Assembly (NCBI GenBank): GCA_018816605.1
Contig: JAHIVS010000648.1
Location: 1 to 5,301, forward strand
Length of the DNA stretch: 5,301 bases
DNA from: Pseudomonadota bacterium
GTDB taxonomy: Bacteria > Desulfobacterota > Desulfobacteria > Desulfobacterales > Desulfobacteraceae
Reading direction: 5' to 3'
Below, in pieces: positions 3,815-5,301 of this stretch (positions within the stretch are counted from its first letter, which is position 1; each line of letters opens with the position of its first letter). The position numbers and the translations under genes were made by a program. The notes below the pieces were generated by a model, which was not told the origin of the DNA, made no database searches, and worked only from the letters and a program-made list of their open reading frames with translations.

Positions 3815-5301
3815 ATGATAAAAATGGTGCTCACAGGTCTTGAACATCTTGAAATTTTGCCCCAGCCCCCCATGGGAGAAACGGCCCCGGTGGATCAGGG
3901 GCCAGGGGATCAGGTTGTGGCGGATGTGCTTTGCTGCGCCATTTGCAGGACCGATGCCAAGATGTGGGAACAGGGGCACAGGGACCTTGTTTTCCCCAGG
4001 GTGCCTGGGCATGAGATGGTGGTTCAGACCCGGGATAGGGACCGGGGAACCGGGAAAAATAGATACATTGTCTGGCCCGGGAAAAGCTGCGGCCAGTGCA
4101 AATATTGTAAAAGCGATCAGGAAAACCTCTGTGATGATATGGAAATAATAGGATTCCACAGGGACGGGGGATTTGCCCACCAGGTGAGCGTCCCCAGCGC
4201 CAGTCTGATTCCTCTGCCCCCCGGAATGGATATTCATACCGCCTGTTTTGCAGAGCCTGTGGGCTGCGTGGTCAATGCCTTTGAAAAATTGGTATACAAA
4301 AAGGGGGACCGGGTGCTGGTCTATGGTGGCGGCACCATGGGGCTTGTTACCGCCCTTTATGCCAAAAGCCTGGGCCTTGTGCCCATGATCATTGAAAAAC
4401 ATGAAAACAAAATGAACCAGGTCAGGCCATTTCTGGATCACACAGGGATCGTTTGCGTCAAAGAGACCATGGAGAGCAAATTTGATATGGTCATCAATGC
4501 CTGTCCCGATTATATTGCCCTGTGCCAGGCTGTGACCAAGGTGGACAAAGGCGGATCCATATCCTTTTTTTCCGGGATTACAAAAAATGAACATGTGGAA
4601 ACCAATCTGTTAAATTTGATCCACTACAAAGAAGCCACCCTGATCGGGGCCTATGGAATGAAAAAAGCAGACATGGAACAGGGCCTTGCCTTTATCCAAA
4701 CCCATGAAACCCAGCTGGGTTTTCTCATCCAGGAGGTGGTTCCCCCGGAACAGGCACCGGATCTTTTGCCCAGGGTGCTCACCGGACGATATTTGAAATT
4801 TATCCTTGATTTTACAGGGACCCAGGTCATGGCCGGGGCTGATGCCCCCGGGGTTTCCTGTGAAAAAGAACCGCCAGCAGATCACCGAGAGTGTGCCATG
4901 GGATTACCCGGGGATGGTTTGTGCCGTAAGGTGATCCAAGGGATTTGTCCCCTGGATGACACCCTCCTGCCCCATGCCCGGGCCAAGATGGATGGCAAGA
5001 CAAAACCCCTGGGCGCTCTTGGAAAAATCGAAGCCCTGGGTATCCAGATGAGTCTTATCCTAAACAGCCTGACCCCGGTCATCCACCGGAAACATCTTTT
5101 TGTGTTTGCCGGAGACCACGGCATTACCCAGGAGGGGGTATCGGCCTTTCCTGCCGAGGTCACAGGCCAGATGGTGGAAAATTTTCTCAATGGCGGGGCC
5201 GCCATCAATGTGCTTTGCCGCCACCACGATATTGATATGAAAGTGGTGGACATGGGGGTGATAAAGGCGTTTTCCCCCCACCCGGATCTCATCATTGCCA
5301 A
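3815..5301 (+). CDS. cobT: Fusion of zinc-dependent medium-chain dehydrogenase and CobT (runs off the right edge)
   Basis: One frame is open from ATG 3815 (AGGGAGG at 3803-3809) to the window edge, 495 codons without a stop. Residues 1 to about 335 form a complete medium-chain zinc dehydrogenase. Catalytic zinc ligands are probably C44 (AICRTD), H66-E67 (PGHE) and the E147 region (AEPVGC). A structural zinc site has C92, C95, C98 and C106 with standard spacing. The nucleotide fold has YGGGTMG (about 170-176). A linker of about 37 residues follows. From about 372 the sequence is CobT, nicotinate-nucleotide:dimethylbenzimidazole phosphoribosyltransferase, with KTKPLGALGKIEAL (395-408; family PPGSLG), AGDHGITQEGV (432-442) and NGGAAINVL. 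CobT makes the alpha-ribotide of the lower-ligand base. About 125 of some 350 CobT residues are inside the window, so the catalytic glutamate cannot be checked. The dehydrogenase resembles threonine/sorbitol dehydrogenases; its substrate is unknown. A weakly supported ATG at 4898 could also yield separate CobT. Confidence 0.9.
   Translation, partial: MIKMVLTGLEHLEILPQPPMGETAPVDQGPGDQVVADVLCCAICRTDAKMWEQGHRDLVFPRVPGHEMVVQTRDRDRGTGKNRYIVWPGKSCGQCKYCKSDQENLCDDMEIIGFHRDGGFAHQVSVPSASLIPLPPGMDIHTACFAEPVGCVVNAFEKLVYKKGDRVLVYGGGTMGLVTALYAKSLGLVPMIIEKHENKMNQVRPFLDHTGIVCVKETMESKFDMVINACPDYIALCQAVTKVDKGGSISFFSGITKNEHVETNLLNLIHYKEATLIGAYGMKKADMEQGLAFIQTHETQLGFLIQEVVPPEQAPDLLPRVLTGRYLKFILDFTGTQVMAGADAPGVSCEKEPPADHRECAMGLPGDGLCRKVIQGICPLDDTLLPHARAKMDGKTKPLGALGKIEALGIQMSLILNSLTPVIHRKHLFVFAGDHGITQEGVSAFPAEVTGQMVENFLNGGAAINVLCRHHDIDMKVVDMGVIKAFSPHPDLIIA

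Noticed and set aside
3070..4594. Long open frames on the minus strand opposite the phosphoribosyltransferase and the dehydrogenase.
   Set aside because: They are antisense shadows of GC-rich coding sequence: low-complexity products, no good ribosome binding sites, and the plus-strand frames carry clear family motifs.
4829..4900. A separate CobT start at ATG 4829 or ATG 4898.
   Set aside because: Neither ATG has a convincing Shine-Dalgarno sequence at the right distance, and the upstream frame is continuous; a minor internal start cannot be excluded.
1..5301. CRISPR arrays, tRNA or rRNA genes, insertion-sequence transposases.
   Set aside because: No spaced direct repeats, cloverleaf-like sequence, rRNA wording or transposase motifs were seen on reading both strands.

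Overview
The window suggests a Gram-negative anaerobe, most plausibly a sulfate reducer of the Desulfobacteraceae type (Desulfobacterota). This is inferred from codon and GC style, the HisC-type remnant and a corrinoid-dependent theme. No taxonomic marker gene is present, so the assignment is tentative.

Left part (1-2220), sparsely coding and mostly readable on the minus strand. The 5' end of a GlxA-type (DJ-1/PfpI plus AraC) transcription regulator leaves through the left edge (218 to 1). A doubtful small frame ends in its start codon. Then come about 300 bases with no gene, a 129-codon minus-strand open frame without a convincing start that begins at a perfect 18-bp inverted repeat, a small exported protein with a good ribosome binding site (1518-1282), a doubtful overlapping small frame, and a broken fragment of a histidinol-phosphate aminotransferase (about 2213-1964). 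The region looks like an eroding spacer holding gene remnants.

Right part (2216-5301), compact and entirely on the plus strand. A sigma-70-like promoter (TTGACA, about 2216) leads into a well-formed cobalamin riboswitch (about 2257-2432), then three tightly spaced genes, each with its own Shine-Dalgarno sequence. They are a TrpD-family phosphoribosyltransferase with altered substrate-site residues (2494-3588), a 66-residue protein of unknown function (3601-3801), and one uninterrupted reading frame (3815 to the right edge) that joins a complete zinc-dependent medium-chain dehydrogenase to the N-terminal third of CobT, the enzyme that activates the lower-ligand base of cobamides.

How the genes may work together: the riboswitch predicts that the operon is expressed when cobamide is scarce, and CobT places it at the nucleotide-loop or lower-ligand step. 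The non-canonical TrpD-like enzyme and the dehydrogenase fused to CobT are therefore candidates for a pathway that makes or prepares a lower ligand, or possibly the aminopropanol linker. That function is inference. The gene order, the fusion and the riboswitch are read directly from the sequence.
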